From Paracidovorax citrulli (GTDB taxonomy: Bacteria; Pseudomonadota; Gammaproteobacteria; Burkholderiales; Burkholderiaceae_C), in contig NZ_FNEY01000014.1 in NCBI RefSeq assembly GCF_900100305.1, positions 1 through 64,000 of the forward strand: DNA of 64,000 nt. The letters are read 5' to 3'. The translations under genes were made by a program, and so were the position numbers. The notes beneath the pieces are model-generated. The model saw only the letters and a program-made list of their open reading frames with translations, did no database searches and was not told the DNA's origin. Shown one piece after another: positions 1-7,741 of this stretch (position 1 is its first letter; every line of letters begins with the position of its first letter).

Positions 1-51
1 CTGCAGTGCGATGGAACGCTGCGTCGATGCGTCTGCGCCGGAAATGGACAT
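1..51 (-). CDS. Second copy of small Hrp pilin/needle-like gene (5' end only)
   Basis: Only the first 17 codons are in the window; the gene continues past the left edge. It starts with MSISGADASTQRSIALQ, identical at both protein and DNA level to the start of the complete gene at 132-338. The sequence upstream of the ATG differs from that copy, so the identity stops two bases before the start codon. A GAGGA stretch lies about 10 nt upstream as a ribosome binding site. Whether the rest of the protein matches its neighbour cannot be seen here. It is read as a tandem paralogue in the same T3SS operon. Confidence 0.55.
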   Translation of the reverse strand, partial: MSISGADASTQRSIALQ

Positions 52-53
52 GG
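1..53. repeat. Exact 53-bp direct repeat, copy 1 (copy 2 at 288-340)
   Basis: Bases 1-53 are identical to 288-340, offset 287. The repeat covers the 5' ends of the two tandem pilin-like genes plus 2 nt of leader. It may extend left beyond the window. Absence of synonymous change indicates recent duplication or gene conversion. Confidence 0.95.
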
Positions 54-131
54 TGTGGATCCTCGAGAAAAAGAATGAATGGATGAAGAAAGGGACGATG
101 TCGCGCCACGCGGTGCGCGGCGCCATGGACA

Positions 132-338
132 TCAGTTGGGAGCCAGGCCGGACAGACCCTTGCCCATGGCGCCGATGGTCTTGGCGTTCATTTCCGCCAT
201 TTCCTTCTGGAAGTTGAGCAGGGCCTGCTTGGCCATGTTGCGGGTGCTGGCGTCGGTCAGCGCCTCCTGGTTGCGCATGTTTTGTTCCTGCAGTGCGATG
301 GAACGCTGCGTCGATGCGTCTGCGCCGGAAATGGACAT
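132..338 (-). CDS. Small Hrp pilin/needle-like T3SS protein
   Basis: A 68-residue protein without cysteine, tryptophan or a signal peptide. It is rich in Gln, Met, Ala and Asn and looks helical. It begins MSISGADAS and ends GLSGLAPN. The start at 338 is chosen because GAGGAG lies 9 nt upstream; a longer frame to 425 has no such site. It is the last complete gene of the hrcC-hrcD operon, after an HrpB1-like gene. Its size and place resemble HrpE/HrpY pilins or SctF needle subunits, which build the extracellular conduit of the T3SS. The family is inferred from size and context, not from a clear motif. The tandem second copy is unusual for a needle or pilin gene. Confidence 0.55.
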   Translation of the reverse strand: MSISGADASTQRSIALQEQNMRNQEALTDASTRNMAKQALLNFQKEMAEMNAKTIGAMGKGLSGLAPN

Positions 339-340
339 GG
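288..340. repeat. Exact 53-bp direct repeat, copy 2
   Basis: Matches 1-53 exactly. It includes codons 1-17 of the complete pilin-like gene. Identity ends immediately upstream of its start codon, so its leader and ribosome binding site are its own. Confidence 0.95.
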
Positions 341-382
341 AAAACTCCTCAAGAATGTTGCGGCGTGAACCGCGGTTAGCGA

Positions 383-401
383 AGACCGCACCTTGCGGTC
401 T
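383..401 (-). promoter_or_regulatory. Hairpin in the leader of the pilin-like gene
   Basis: AGACCGCA and TGCGGTCT form a perfect 8-bp stem with a 3-nt loop, 45 nt upstream of the pilin-like start and just after the HrpB1-like stop. There is no T run after it on the minus strand, so it is not a classical terminator. It could stabilise or process the mRNA and let the pilin be made in excess; that role is inferred. Confidence 0.5.
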
Positions 402-460
402 CCATCCGGGAGGCGCGCCGGCCATGCCGCCGCGCCGTGTCTTGTGTCGCGTGCCGTCCG

Positions 461-910
461 TCAGTGGATGACCGGCTTGTGGGTGACCCTGCCCAGGAAA
501 TGCAGCACCCCCTGGGCGGCCTGCCGCACCGGCTGGTCCGCGCTGGTCGCCAGCACGTTGTCGATCCAGTGCCGCCAGGCGGGGTCGCCGTTGAAGAGCA
601 GCGTGAGCGCCAGGGCGACCTTGCTCACGCCGTCGTCCGGGTGGGACTCCACGTGGTGCAGCAACTGGTCGCGCTCCTTGCCGCGCTGGCCGGCCATGGC
701 CAGCACGATGTTGCGGTAGAGCAGGTAGGTGCTCGAGTCCTCCAGCGTGGCCTCGACCGCCTGGCTGATCGTGTCCGCGTCGCTGCCGACGCGGTACACG
801 GTGCCCAGCAGCGCGACGCTCATCAGGTTGCGGTAGATCACCGGGTAGGGCGCGGCAGGCGCCTCGGCGGCCGTGTACGCGGCGGGAGCGGGGTGGGGTG
901 CGTGGATCAT
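461..910 (-). CDS. HrpB1/HrpK-like (SctG-like) T3SS protein
   Basis: A 149-residue soluble protein. Its C-terminal half carries the stretch LFNGDPAWRHW (about residues 104-114), matching the GDPxW signature of the HrpB1/HrpK family of hrp clusters. This family has helical, TPR-like repeats and its members act in pilus assembly or as T3SS chaperones. It lies 13 nt after the HrpD6/SctE-like stop and 122 nt before the small pilin-like gene, the arrangement expected of a chaperone and its needle or pilin client. AAAGG lies upstream of the ATG at 910. A second HrpB1-like protein is at 8240-8626. The family call is fairly good; the client is inferred. Confidence 0.7.
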   Translation of the reverse strand: MIHAPHPAPAAYTAAEAPAAPYPVIYRNLMSVALLGTVYRVGSDADTISQAVEATLEDSSTYLLYRNIVLAMAGQRGKERDQLLHHVESHPDDGVSKVALALTLLFNGDPAWRHWIDNVLATSADQPVRQAAQGVLHFLGRVTHKPVIH

Positions 911-923
911 GGTCGTGCCTTTC

Positions 924-1187
924 TCACACCGCCAGCGTCGTGCCGTGCAGGGTTTCCCAGATCTTGCGGATCACGCGCTGCGATGCCTGGAAAGCATCGA
1001 CCAGCTGGCCGATCAGTTGGCGCTCGGCGTCGATCTGCGCCTGGATCCGCATCGCGCTGCTTTCGCGGGCCACTTCGTCGAAGTAGCGGATCATGGCGCG
1101 CGCACGGTCTCCGCTGAGGTCTTCGCTCAGGGCCTGCTCGAGGTTCTCCAGATCGCTGAAAATGGTGGATTCGATGGATGCGGTCAT
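924..1187 (-). CDS. Small HrpD6/SctE-like T3SS protein
   Basis: An 87-residue acidic, helical protein with no signal peptide. Its middle has many charged residues with heptad-like spacing and it ends HGTTLAV. It follows hrcD by 25 nt. In Xanthomonas the small gene hrpD6 follows hrpD5/hrcD, and in Ysc-type systems SctE is a small co-chaperone of the needle with SctG. The position and length fit either. No diagnostic motif is visible, so the call rests on size and synteny. It is probably cytoplasmic and works with the HrpB1-like protein encoded next. Confidence 0.5.
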   Translation of the reverse strand: MTASIESTIFSDLENLEQALSEDLSGDRARAMIRYFDEVARESSAMRIQAQIDAERQLIGQLVDAFQASQRVIRKIWETLHGTTLAV

Positions 1188-1212
1188 GGTCTGAAAAGGT
1201 CTCTTGGGTTTG

Positions 1213-2208
1213 TTATCGGAAGGACGCCGGCTGGTCGGCCGAAGCGATCCGCGAACCGGACGTGAGCGAAAGGTGCTTCACCCCATCCCGGGTCTGCATG
1301 TACTGCAGGCCGTCGGTTTCCATCAGCGCGCTCATGGCTGGCGGGCTGGTCGGGGGACGCTGGGTCGCGGCCACGTCGATGCCGCGCACGAGCGGTGCCA
1401 GATCGGTGGCCACGCGGGTGGCGTTCTGGCGCAGGGCGGGCAGGTCCGCCACCTCTCCGGTGACCGTGAACAGGCCGTTGCCGTGGTGTGTGATGCGCAG
1501 GCCGGGCTGGCCGAGGGCATCGGCGATGCTCTGCGCGACTTCCGTGGCCGACGCGAAGGACTGCACGATGCGGTCGCCCTGGAATGCGGCCAGGCGCTGG
1601 CGGAGGGCATCGGCGTCGGAGGGCTGGCGCAGCAGGCCGCGCACCACCACGCCGTCGCCCTGCTGGGCCACTTCGTAGCCCGCCACCGAGGTTTCCGCCA
1701 GGGCGCGCTCCACGCGCATCTTCAGCGGCTCGGGCGGCAGCACCGAGGTCAGCGCCTTGCGTTCCGCCTGGTTCTGGCTCAAGGGGGCGACGGCGGCGCT
1801 CAGCGCGGCCGTCATGAGCGCCGTGCCGACCACGGCGGAGGTGACGCGGGGCCACACCGACCGGATCTTGGCGGGGGCGGCCGGCGGTGCGGCCACGACG
1901 GCGGGCGACAGCCGGGCGATGATGTCCGCGTCGGCGGGCCAGGTGGCATCGGCGGGTCCGGTGCACAGCACCACGTCGCCGAAGCGCCGGGGCGTGAAGT
2001 CGGCCAGCACGGCGGATGCCTGCCCACCCTGGGATGCCGTCGCGATGTGGACCATGCCGTCCTCTCCAGCGCCGATGACCACCGGTTCGGCGGTCCAGTC
2101 GAGCAACTGGATATCCGCCGCTTCGTCCGCGCCGATCTGGTGGCGCGTTGCAGTCAAATTTATGCGGGCCCCGGCATGCCGGCCGGTCAGGATACGAAGT
2201 TGCTTCAT
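1213..2208 (-). CDS. hrcD: T3SS inner-membrane ring protein HrcD (SctD)
   Basis: A 331-residue protein with the SctD layout: a cytoplasmic FHA-like N-terminal part (residues 1-100, starting MKQLRILTGRHAG), one membrane segment at about 122-143, and a periplasmic region with repeated alpha/beta ring-building folds (about 155-265). It forms the outer of the two inner-membrane rings of the injectisome and contacts the secretin. Its ATG overlaps the hrcC stop codon (ATGA), so the two are translationally coupled. In hrp clusters the same protein is called HrpW in Ralstonia and HrpD5 in Xanthomonas. The length matches the family. Confidence 0.8.
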   Translation of the reverse strand: MKQLRILTGRHAGARINLTATRHQIGADEAADIQLLDWTAEPVVIGAGEDGMVHIATASQGGQASAVLADFTPRRFGDVVLCTGPADATWPADADIIARLSPAVVAAPPAAPAKIRSVWPRVTSAVVGTALMTAALSAAVAPLSQNQAERKALTSVLPPEPLKMRVERALAETSVAGYEVAQQGDGVVVRGLLRQPSDADALRQRLAAFQGDRIVQSFASATEVAQSIADALGQPGLRITHHGNGLFTVTGEVADLPALRQNATRVATDLAPLVRGIDVAATQRPPTSPPAMSALMETDGLQYMQTRDGVKHLSLTSGSRIASADQPASFR

Positions 2209-4256
2209 GGCTTGCGAACCTCCGGGGAGATCGAGGAAACGGTGGTCGGTGCGTCCTGCGCGATGACGCGCGGCGTGATCAGGAACAGGCGCTCGGTGCG
2301 GCGGGTGAGGCGCTCCGTGTTGCGGAAGACCCCGCCCACGACCGGCAGCTTGGACAGGCCCGGGACCGCGTTGTCCTGCGTGTTTTCCGATTCGACGGTG
2401 ATGCCGCCGATCAGCAGGCTCTCGCCTTCGCGGACGTGGGCCTCCGTGCGGATCTCGGTCTTCTTGACGAGGGGGATCTGGTCCACCACGTTGGTCTCGA
2501 ACGCGCCGTCCTCGATGTAGAGACTCAGCTTGATGTTGTTCTTGCCATCCACCGGGGTGACCTGCGGCGTCATCTGCAGCAGCGTGCCGGCCTCGATCTG
2601 GAAGAGGTTGGCCTCGAGGTTCCCCGCGACGCGCACGGTGGCCACGCGCTTCTCGCGCATCACCGCCGCCCGGTTGGCGACACCCAGCACCGAGGGCTTG
2701 GACAGGATGCGCGCCTTGCCCTGCGCTTCCAGCGCGTTGACGTTGGCCAGCAGGTGGCGGCCCGCGTCGAGCACGATGGTGCTGAGCGCGGCCGGCGTGC
2801 TCGGGCCCGGCAGGTTGGTGGAGATGCTGCTCGTGCCGGCGCGCAGCGACCAGTTCACGCCCAGCGCATCCACGCTGTCGGAGTTGACCTCGATGATCGT
2901 GGCCTCCAGCTCGACGAGCTGCGGCTTCTGGTCCAGGCGGCGGATCAGCGATTCGTATTCGTCCATCCGGTCGGCCCGGCCGTACACGACGACGGAGTTC
3001 GTCCCCTCGTCGGCCTCGAAGCGGGGCGGCGCCTCGTCGGACTTGTCCGCGGCGGCGGAGCTGGGCAGCGACACCGGCTCGGGCGGGCGCGTGCCCTCGG
3101 AGGGGTTGACGCGCGGCAGCGGCGGCAGGAACTGGTTGGCCGCGGGCACGGGCACGTAGGCGCTCATCTTGCGGCGCGTCTGCTGCTGGATCTTCTCGAT
3201 CACCTCGGCGCTCGTCGCCTTGGACGTCGCCAGCCCTTCGCCGTCGTCCTTGCTGTAGAGCTTGCGCAGCGTGGTGGCCACGCCGGGCACCACCGAGTCG
3301 CCCATCGAGCGGTCGCTGGCGGATGCGAACTGCAGCGAGAAAACGCGCACCGTGCGCTCGGCGCTGGCCGTGACGCCCGCATCCAGGGCTTCCAGCGCGG
3401 AGCTCACCAGCTCCACGTGCCGGGGCGGCCCGGAAACATAAATCGTGCTGCTGGCCGCATCGAAGCGGATGGGGTAGCGCTTGTCCCCCACGTCCAGGGA
3501 CTGCAGCATGGCCGTGAGCTGGTCGCGGCTGAATCCCTTGATGCGGAACATGCGGCTTTGGATGGACTTGCCCGGGTAGAAATACAGCGCCGAGCCGTCG
3601 TGGTACCAGAGCATGTTGTAGGCGCGTGCCACGCTGTCCAGGAATTCCCGGGGCCTGGCGTCGAAGTTCGCGTTGACGATGCCGTCCAGCCCGTCCGCCA
3701 CCACGGCGGGGATGCCCTGGCTGGCGGCGAAATCCTGCAGGACGTCCGTGAGGCGCTTGTTCTCGGCGCGGTACACGAAGCGGCCGCGGTTAAGGGCGTC
3801 GGAAGCCCGCGAGGCGGGCGTGAGCGTCTCCAGTGCCCGGGCGGCGGGGATGGCCGGTATCGCCACGGGCGCCGTGGCGGCCGGAGCGGGCGCGCTGGCG
3901 GCGGCTGCGCCGACGGCGCCTGCCGAGAAAGTCGCCGCTGCCAGCGCATGGTAGGGGGTGTGCTTGCGTGGCTGGGCCTTCTGCAGCGTGTTGCTGCGCT
4001 GGGCCGGGGCGGAAGCGGCGGCCGGGCTGGAGGGCGCGGCGTCCGCGCCGGCCGTGGCCAGCTCCGCGGCCGGCACCGCCAGGGCGGCGCCCGCACCCGC
4101 CGAGGGCAGGCTCGAGAGGCTGGCGCTCAGCCGCAGCGAGGAGGCCTGGGCCGCGGGCAGGCCGGCCATGCCCAGCGCGAGTACCGCGCCGGCCAGCAAG
4201 CCGCCGGTCATGCCGGCGGCTGCATGCCGTGGTCGGGGGGCGGAAATTTTGGGCAT
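2205..4256 (-). CDS. hrcC: T3SS outer-membrane secretin HrcC (SctC)
   Basis: A 683-residue secretin. Residues 1-40 form a signal peptide, then comes an unusually long Ala/Pro/Ser-rich stretch to about residue 140 before the N0 domain (starting near RGRFVYRAENKRLTDV). N1/N3 ring domains follow. The C-terminal secretin core contains VREGESLLIGG and the signature VPGLSKLPVVGGVFRN. It makes the outer-membrane ring through which effectors pass. The start at 4256 gives the signal peptide directly at the N-terminus; upstream in-frame residues to 4499 would bury it. The gene heads the operon hrcC-hrcD-(87 aa)-(HrpB1-like)-(pilin-like) and is driven by a perfect PIP box at 4332-4356. Confidence 0.93.
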   Translation of the reverse strand: MPKISAPRPRHAAAGMTGGLLAGAVLALGMAGLPAAQASSLRLSASLSSLPSAGAGAALAVPAAELATAGADAAPSSPAAASAPAQRSNTLQKAQPRKHTPYHALAAATFSAGAVGAAAASAPAPAATAPVAIPAIPAARALETLTPASRASDALNRGRFVYRAENKRLTDVLQDFAASQGIPAVVADGLDGIVNANFDARPREFLDSVARAYNMLWYHDGSALYFYPGKSIQSRMFRIKGFSRDQLTAMLQSLDVGDKRYPIRFDAASSTIYVSGPPRHVELVSSALEALDAGVTASAERTVRVFSLQFASASDRSMGDSVVPGVATTLRKLYSKDDGEGLATSKATSAEVIEKIQQQTRRKMSAYVPVPAANQFLPPLPRVNPSEGTRPPEPVSLPSSAAADKSDEAPPRFEADEGTNSVVVYGRADRMDEYESLIRRLDQKPQLVELEATIIEVNSDSVDALGVNWSLRAGTSSISTNLPGPSTPAALSTIVLDAGRHLLANVNALEAQGKARILSKPSVLGVANRAAVMREKRVATVRVAGNLEANLFQIEAGTLLQMTPQVTPVDGKNNIKLSLYIEDGAFETNVVDQIPLVKKTEIRTEAHVREGESLLIGGITVESENTQDNAVPGLSKLPVVGGVFRNTERLTRRTERLFLITPRVIAQDAPTTVSSISPEVRKP

Positions 4257-4294
4257 CACTGGAGCGCTCCGTTCGGTGTCTTCGTGTGAGGGAC

Positions 4295-4356
4295 AGCTTA
4301 GGAGCCGGTGCCGGGCGGCACGCGCAGGGATGCGAAGCCGCGCGACGGCTTGCGAA
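4295..4356 (-). promoter_or_regulatory. PIP-box promoter of the hrcC operon
   Basis: On the minus strand TTCGC (4356-4352), 15 nt, TTCGC (4336-4332), then 31 nt, then TAAGCT (4300-4295). This matches exactly the published plant-inducible promoter pattern TTCGC-N15-TTCGC-N30-32-YANNNT bound by HrpX/HrpB AraC-type activators. The -10-like box ends 39 nt upstream of the hrcC start. Confidence 0.9.
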
Positions 4357-4389
4357 GCCCTCGCCGCCGCGCGCCGTGCGGCGGGCTCC

Positions 4390-4451
4390 TTCGCCTTTCG
4401 GGCCATCGCTTCGAGCTTGCGGCCGCTGCCCGCGCGGTGTCCGTTTGCAAT
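4390..4451 (+). promoter_or_regulatory. PIP-like promoter of the methyltransferase/transglycosylase unit
   Basis: TTCGC (4390-4394), 15 nt, TTCGA (4410-4414), then 31 nt and TGCAAT (4446-4451). One base of the second half-site differs from the PIP consensus, and the shorter TTCG-N16-TTCG hrpII form is intact. It points away from the hrcC PIP box, making a divergent HrpX-responsive region of about 120 bp. The first gene starts 115 nt downstream. Confidence 0.7.
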
Positions 4452-4566
4452 CGCGATGCGGGCACCCCCGCGCGCCGGATCCACTCGCGCGCGGGCCATG
4501 CCCTTCGATTGCGCTCCCGGATCGCCGCGCGGCCCCGGGGCATTTCTCCCTCAGAAAGGAACGACG

Positions 4567-6066
4567 ATGTCACTCCCCCGCACCGCGGCGAACGAACTGG
4601 TCTATACCCACGGCTATTACGAGATCCTGTCTCCCGGCGTCATCGCCGCCGCCCTGGAATCGCGCGGGCAGCGCGCTCCCGACCTGCAGGATCCGCTGTG
4701 CTATTTCGAGCTGGGCATGGGCTTCGGTGTCTCGCTGCTCGCCCATGCGGCCAGCTTTCCGCACATGCGCTTTTTCGGCAACGACTTCAATCCCGCCCAC
4801 GTGGCCTACGCGCGGAACCTCGCCCGCGAAGCGGGCCTGTCGAACGTGGAAGTGTTCGAGGACGGGTTCGAGGAATTGCCCGACCGCGACCTGCCGATGA
4901 TGGACTGCATCGTGATGCACGGCGTGTACTCCTGGGTGTCTCCGGCGCTGCGGCAGGCGATCGTGCGGTTCATCGAGCGCCGCCTCAAGCCCGGCGGCGT
5001 GGTCTATGTGAGCTACAACACGCTGCCCGGCTGGGCCCCGCTGCTGCCGCTGCGCGAGCTGTTCCACCTGCACGCTTCGCGCGTGGCCGACCCGGATGCC
5101 GGCGCCGCCGAGCAGCTGCAGGGTGCCCTGGACTTCATCGGCCGGCTCGCGGCCTGCGGGGGCGGCTATGTGCAGGCCCATCCGGCCGTGGCAGAGCGCC
5201 TGCGGCATGCGCAGGCGGAAGGGCCGAATTACGCGCTGCACGAATACGTGGGGCCGGACTCGCACCCGCTGTACTTCCACCAGGTGGCCGCGGAATTCGG
5301 GGCGGCCGGACTGTCGTTCGCCGCGCCGGCCCTGCTGGCCGAGCAGGTGGACGCCGCCTGCGTGCCGGAGGAACTGGCCGCGCTGCTGGAATCGACCCCC
5401 GACCCCGTGCTGCGCGAAACGCTGCGCGACTACGGTCTCAACCGCTCCTTCCGCCGGGACCTGTTCGTGCGCGGGGGGCAGGCGCTGACGCCCGCCGAGC
5501 AGACTGCGCGCATGCTGGAGCGGGAGTGGCTGCTGGCCGCGCCGCGCGATGCCCTGCCCCAGTGCGCGGCCCTGCGGCTGGTCGGCCAGTGGCTGGGCGA
5601 GGCGGCCAGCGCCGATCTGCTCGATGCGCTGGGCGAGGGGCCGGTGCGGCTGCGGGACCTGGCGGCCAGGCCGCTGCAGCGTGGCCTGCCGGCGCAGTCC
5701 ATCCATGAGGCGCTGCTGCTGCTGTCCAGCAGCGGCGTGGTGATGCCGGCGCTGCCGGCCGCGCTGCGCGCCACGGCCCGTGCGTCGGTGCAGGGTTTCA
5801 ACGCCGCGGTCCTGCAGCGCGGCGGTGCGGACGGCACGCGCCACCTCGTGTGCGGAGCCTCGGGGCTCGCGACCGAATGGACGCCCGCCGCGCTGCGGCA
5901 GATCCGCGCCGCGCAGCGCCATGGCGGCGATCCGGAGGCCATCGCGCGCGCCGTGGCGGAATCGGTGGGCGGCGACGGCGTGCTGGATGCCGCCGAACTG
6001 GCGGAGAGCGCCCGGCAGTACCTCGCGCAGCGCGCTCCGCTGCTGCGCCGCCTGGAGGTGGTGTGA
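4567..6066 (+). CDS. SAM-dependent methyltransferase with regulatory domain
   Basis: A 499-residue protein. Motif I is ELGMGFG (residues 48-54), followed by GNDFNPAHV (71-79), YSWV (121-124) and NTLPGW (151-156). This is the class I methyltransferase type that carries a C-terminal methyltransferase regulatory domain (about 230-310) and a winged-helix-like tail. The substrate is unknown. AAAGGA precedes the ATG at 4567. The stop overlaps the start of the lytic transglycosylase gene (TGATG). It is divergent from hrcC and has its own PIP-like promoter, so it is probably expressed with the T3SS. Methylation of an injectisome or cell-surface component, or of a secreted small molecule, would fit; the sequence does not decide. 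Confidence 0.75.
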   Translation: MSLPRTAANELVYTHGYYEILSPGVIAAALESRGQRAPDLQDPLCYFELGMGFGVSLLAHAASFPHMRFFGNDFNPAHVAYARNLAREAGLSNVEVFEDGFEELPDRDLPMMDCIVMHGVYSWVSPALRQAIVRFIERRLKPGGVVYVSYNTLPGWAPLLPLRELFHLHASRVADPDAGAAEQLQGALDFIGRLAACGGGYVQAHPAVAERLRHAQAEGPNYALHEYVGPDSHPLYFHQVAAEFGAAGLSFAAPALLAEQVDAACVPEELAALLESTPDPVLRETLRDYGLNRSFRRDLFVRGGQALTPAEQTARMLEREWLLAAPRDALPQCAALRLVGQWLGEAASADLLDALGEGPVRLRDLAARPLQRGLPAQSIHEALLLLSSSGVVMPALPAALRATARASVQGFNAAVLQRGGADGTRHLVCGASGLATEWTPAALRQIRAAQRHGGDPEAIARAVAESVGGDGVLDAAELAESARQYLAQRAPLLRRLEVV

Positions 6067-6836
6067 TGGCGCGGACTGCATCCCGAACGCGTGTTGCCCG
6101 CCACATGCTGGCCGGCGTGTTCGCCCTGTCGGCCGGCGCGGCCGTGGCGGCGGGCGCCTACGACTGCCGGCTGCCCGGTGGCTCGGCCCTGCTGGTGGTG
6201 GGCGCGGACATCGCGCAACGCTTTCCCTCCATCGGAAGCTCGTGCAGCGCGGCCGCCTGGACGCCCGCGCGCGACGTCGCGCTGCCCGGCTGGCCGGACA
6301 CCTCGGCGATCGCCCCCGCACGCGTGATCCACGCGCCCGCGCCCCGCGACATCTACGCGCCCACGGCCAGCGCTGCGCTGCCGGGCATGCGGTGGCCGGG
6401 AGGCGGCGCGCGGCGCGGCCCCGGCATCAGCCCCCGGGCCGATGCGCTGTCGCCCATCATCGAATCGGCGGCCCAGCGCCACGCGATCGATCCGCACCTG
6501 GTGCGCGCGGTCATCCAGGTCGAATCCGGCTATGCCCCCCGCGCCCGGTCGCCCAAGGGCGCGATGGGCCTCATGCAGCTCATGCCGGCCACGGCCGCAC
6601 GGTTCGGGGCCGCCTCCGAGGACGACATCCTCAGCCCCGCCGTGAACGTCGATGTCGGCGTGCGCTACCTCCGGTTCCTGGCCGACCGCTTCAACGGCCG
6701 CACCGACCTCGTGCTGGCGGCCTACAACGCGGGCGAGGGCGCGGTCATCCGCCACGGCTACCGCGTGCCGCCCTACCGCGAAACCCAGGATTACGTGCGC
6801 AAGGTCCTGGACCTGTATCCGCTGGCGAAACGCTAG
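6066..6836 (+). CDS. T3SS-associated lytic transglycosylase (HpaH/IpgF type)
   Basis: A 256-residue periplasmic enzyme with a signal peptide (residues 1-29), a Pro/Ala-rich linker and a C-terminal SLT domain (about 125-256). The catalytic glutamate is E153 in VIQVESGY. The supporting motifs GAMGLMQLMP and AAYNAGEGAV are intact. Such enzymes cut peptidoglycan to let the injectisome or pilus cross the wall; HpaH, IpgF and EtgA are the known T3SS examples. Its ATG overlaps the methyltransferase stop, so the two form one PIP-controlled unit. It converges with the gene ending at 6929. Confidence 0.85.
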   Translation: MARTASRTRVARHMLAGVFALSAGAAVAAGAYDCRLPGGSALLVVGADIAQRFPSIGSSCSAAAWTPARDVALPGWPDTSAIAPARVIHAPAPRDIYAPTASAALPGMRWPGGGARRGPGISPRADALSPIIESAAQRHAIDPHLVRAVIQVESGYAPRARSPKGAMGLMQLMPATAARFGAASEDDILSPAVNVDVGVRYLRFLADRFNGRTDLVLAAYNAGEGAVIRHGYRVPPYRETQDYVRKVLDLYPLAKR

Positions 6837-6865
6837 TCAGGGGGCGGCAGCCCCTGGAAAAAAGA

Positions 6866-6889
6866 AAGGCGGACCGACCGGTCCGCCTT
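6866..6889 (-). terminator. Rho-independent terminator of the minus-strand operon
   Basis: AAGGCGGACC and GGTCCGCCTT form a perfect 10-bp stem with loop GACC. On the minus strand it is followed by CTTTCTTTTTTCC. It lies 39 nt after the stop at 6929. The plus-strand side has no T run, so for the transglycosylase unit it would work only as a hairpin. Confidence 0.85.
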
Positions 6890-6928
6890 CATGCGGCGCC
6901 AACGCCGCAAGGGTCGTGTTCGCCGCGC

Positions 6929-7741
6929 CTACTGCAGCAAACCCTGGAAGCCCGCGAACTGCTGTTCCGCAGGCTCCGCCCCCGGCACCAGCGCATCCGG
7001 GAGGGGCAGGTCGGACAGCAGCCACTGCACCAGCGTCCGGACGCCGAGCCGCGATGCCAGGGCGCCGGCATCCTGCGACAGCGTCGCGGCCTGGTCTCCC
7101 AGGTCCTGCTGTGCGAGCGCCCTGGCGGCTTCCAGCAGCAGCGCCAGGCGGTCGCCGTCCGGGCCTGCCGGCCCCGCGTCCGGCAGCGTGTCCAGGCGCC
7201 GCGCCGCCTTGGGAATCTCCGCCAGGCGGACCAGCCCGGCGATCAGCGCGGGCGAGGGACGGGCGTTGTCGAAGCCCCGCTGCGCATCCACCACCAGCCA
7301 GTCGTGCTCCAGGTCGATGTCCACGAGCCGGGGCAGGGACGGTGGGTCGGCATCGGCATGGCCGGTCAGGCTCTGGAAATCGGCGGTACTGGCGAACACG
7401 TGCGTGAGGCGGCCTTCCACCAGCATGCGCAGCGTGTGGTTGGCATCCCTGCAGCGGCCGGCGCCGGCCATCGATTCCAGCCGGATCAGCAGGCCGTGCA
7501 TGGCCATGTGCAGCAGCGCCAGCGAATTCATGCCGCGGGAAAAGCGCAATTGCGAGGACACCCACAGGCCCGAAGCCTGCGGAAAGCCCTCGTCCAGCAG
7601 CAGGGGCGGCTCGACGAGCGAGACCAGGCGCAACTGGACGCCGGGCCTGCCCCCGCAGGAGACCAGCCGGTTCGCGCCGGAGCGCCATGCCGCCGGAATG
7701 GCCGACGGCGGGAGGGACGGGGTCAGTGTGTGTGCGTGCAT
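6929..7741 (-). CDS. Unknown protein, last gene of the T3SS translocator operon
   Basis: A 270-residue protein, mostly leucine-rich helices, without signal peptide or membrane segment. I do not recognise its family. The start at 7741 has GAGGTGG 7 nt upstream and lies within the last 19 bp of the GNAT-like gene, so translation is coupled. It ends before a strong terminator. Its place in a PIP-headed operon suggests a T3SS accessory part such as a chaperone or SctK-like assembly protein, but nothing in the sequence proves it. Base composition is like that of its neighbours. Confidence 0.6.
   Translation of the reverse strand: MHAHTLTPSLPPSAIPAAWRSGANRLVSCGGRPGVQLRLVSLVEPPLLLDEGFPQASGLWVSSQLRFSRGMNSLALLHMAMHGLLIRLESMAGAGRCRDANHTLRMLVEGRLTHVFASTADFQSLTGHADADPPSLPRLVDIDLEHDWLVVDAQRGFDNARPSPALIAGLVRLAEIPKAARRLDTLPDAGPAGPDGDRLALLLEAARALAQQDLGDQAATLSQDAGALASRLGVRTLVQWLLSDLPLPDALVPGAEPAEQQFAGFQGLLQ

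Noticed and set aside
1240-1290. GCGAA pairs within hrcD as another PIP box
   Set aside because: The spacing is about 10 nt, not 15, and it lies inside a coding region.
2148-4289. Long plus-strand frame opposite hrcC
   Set aside because: Shadow of hrcC with His/Arg/Gly-rich product and no ribosome binding site or family features.
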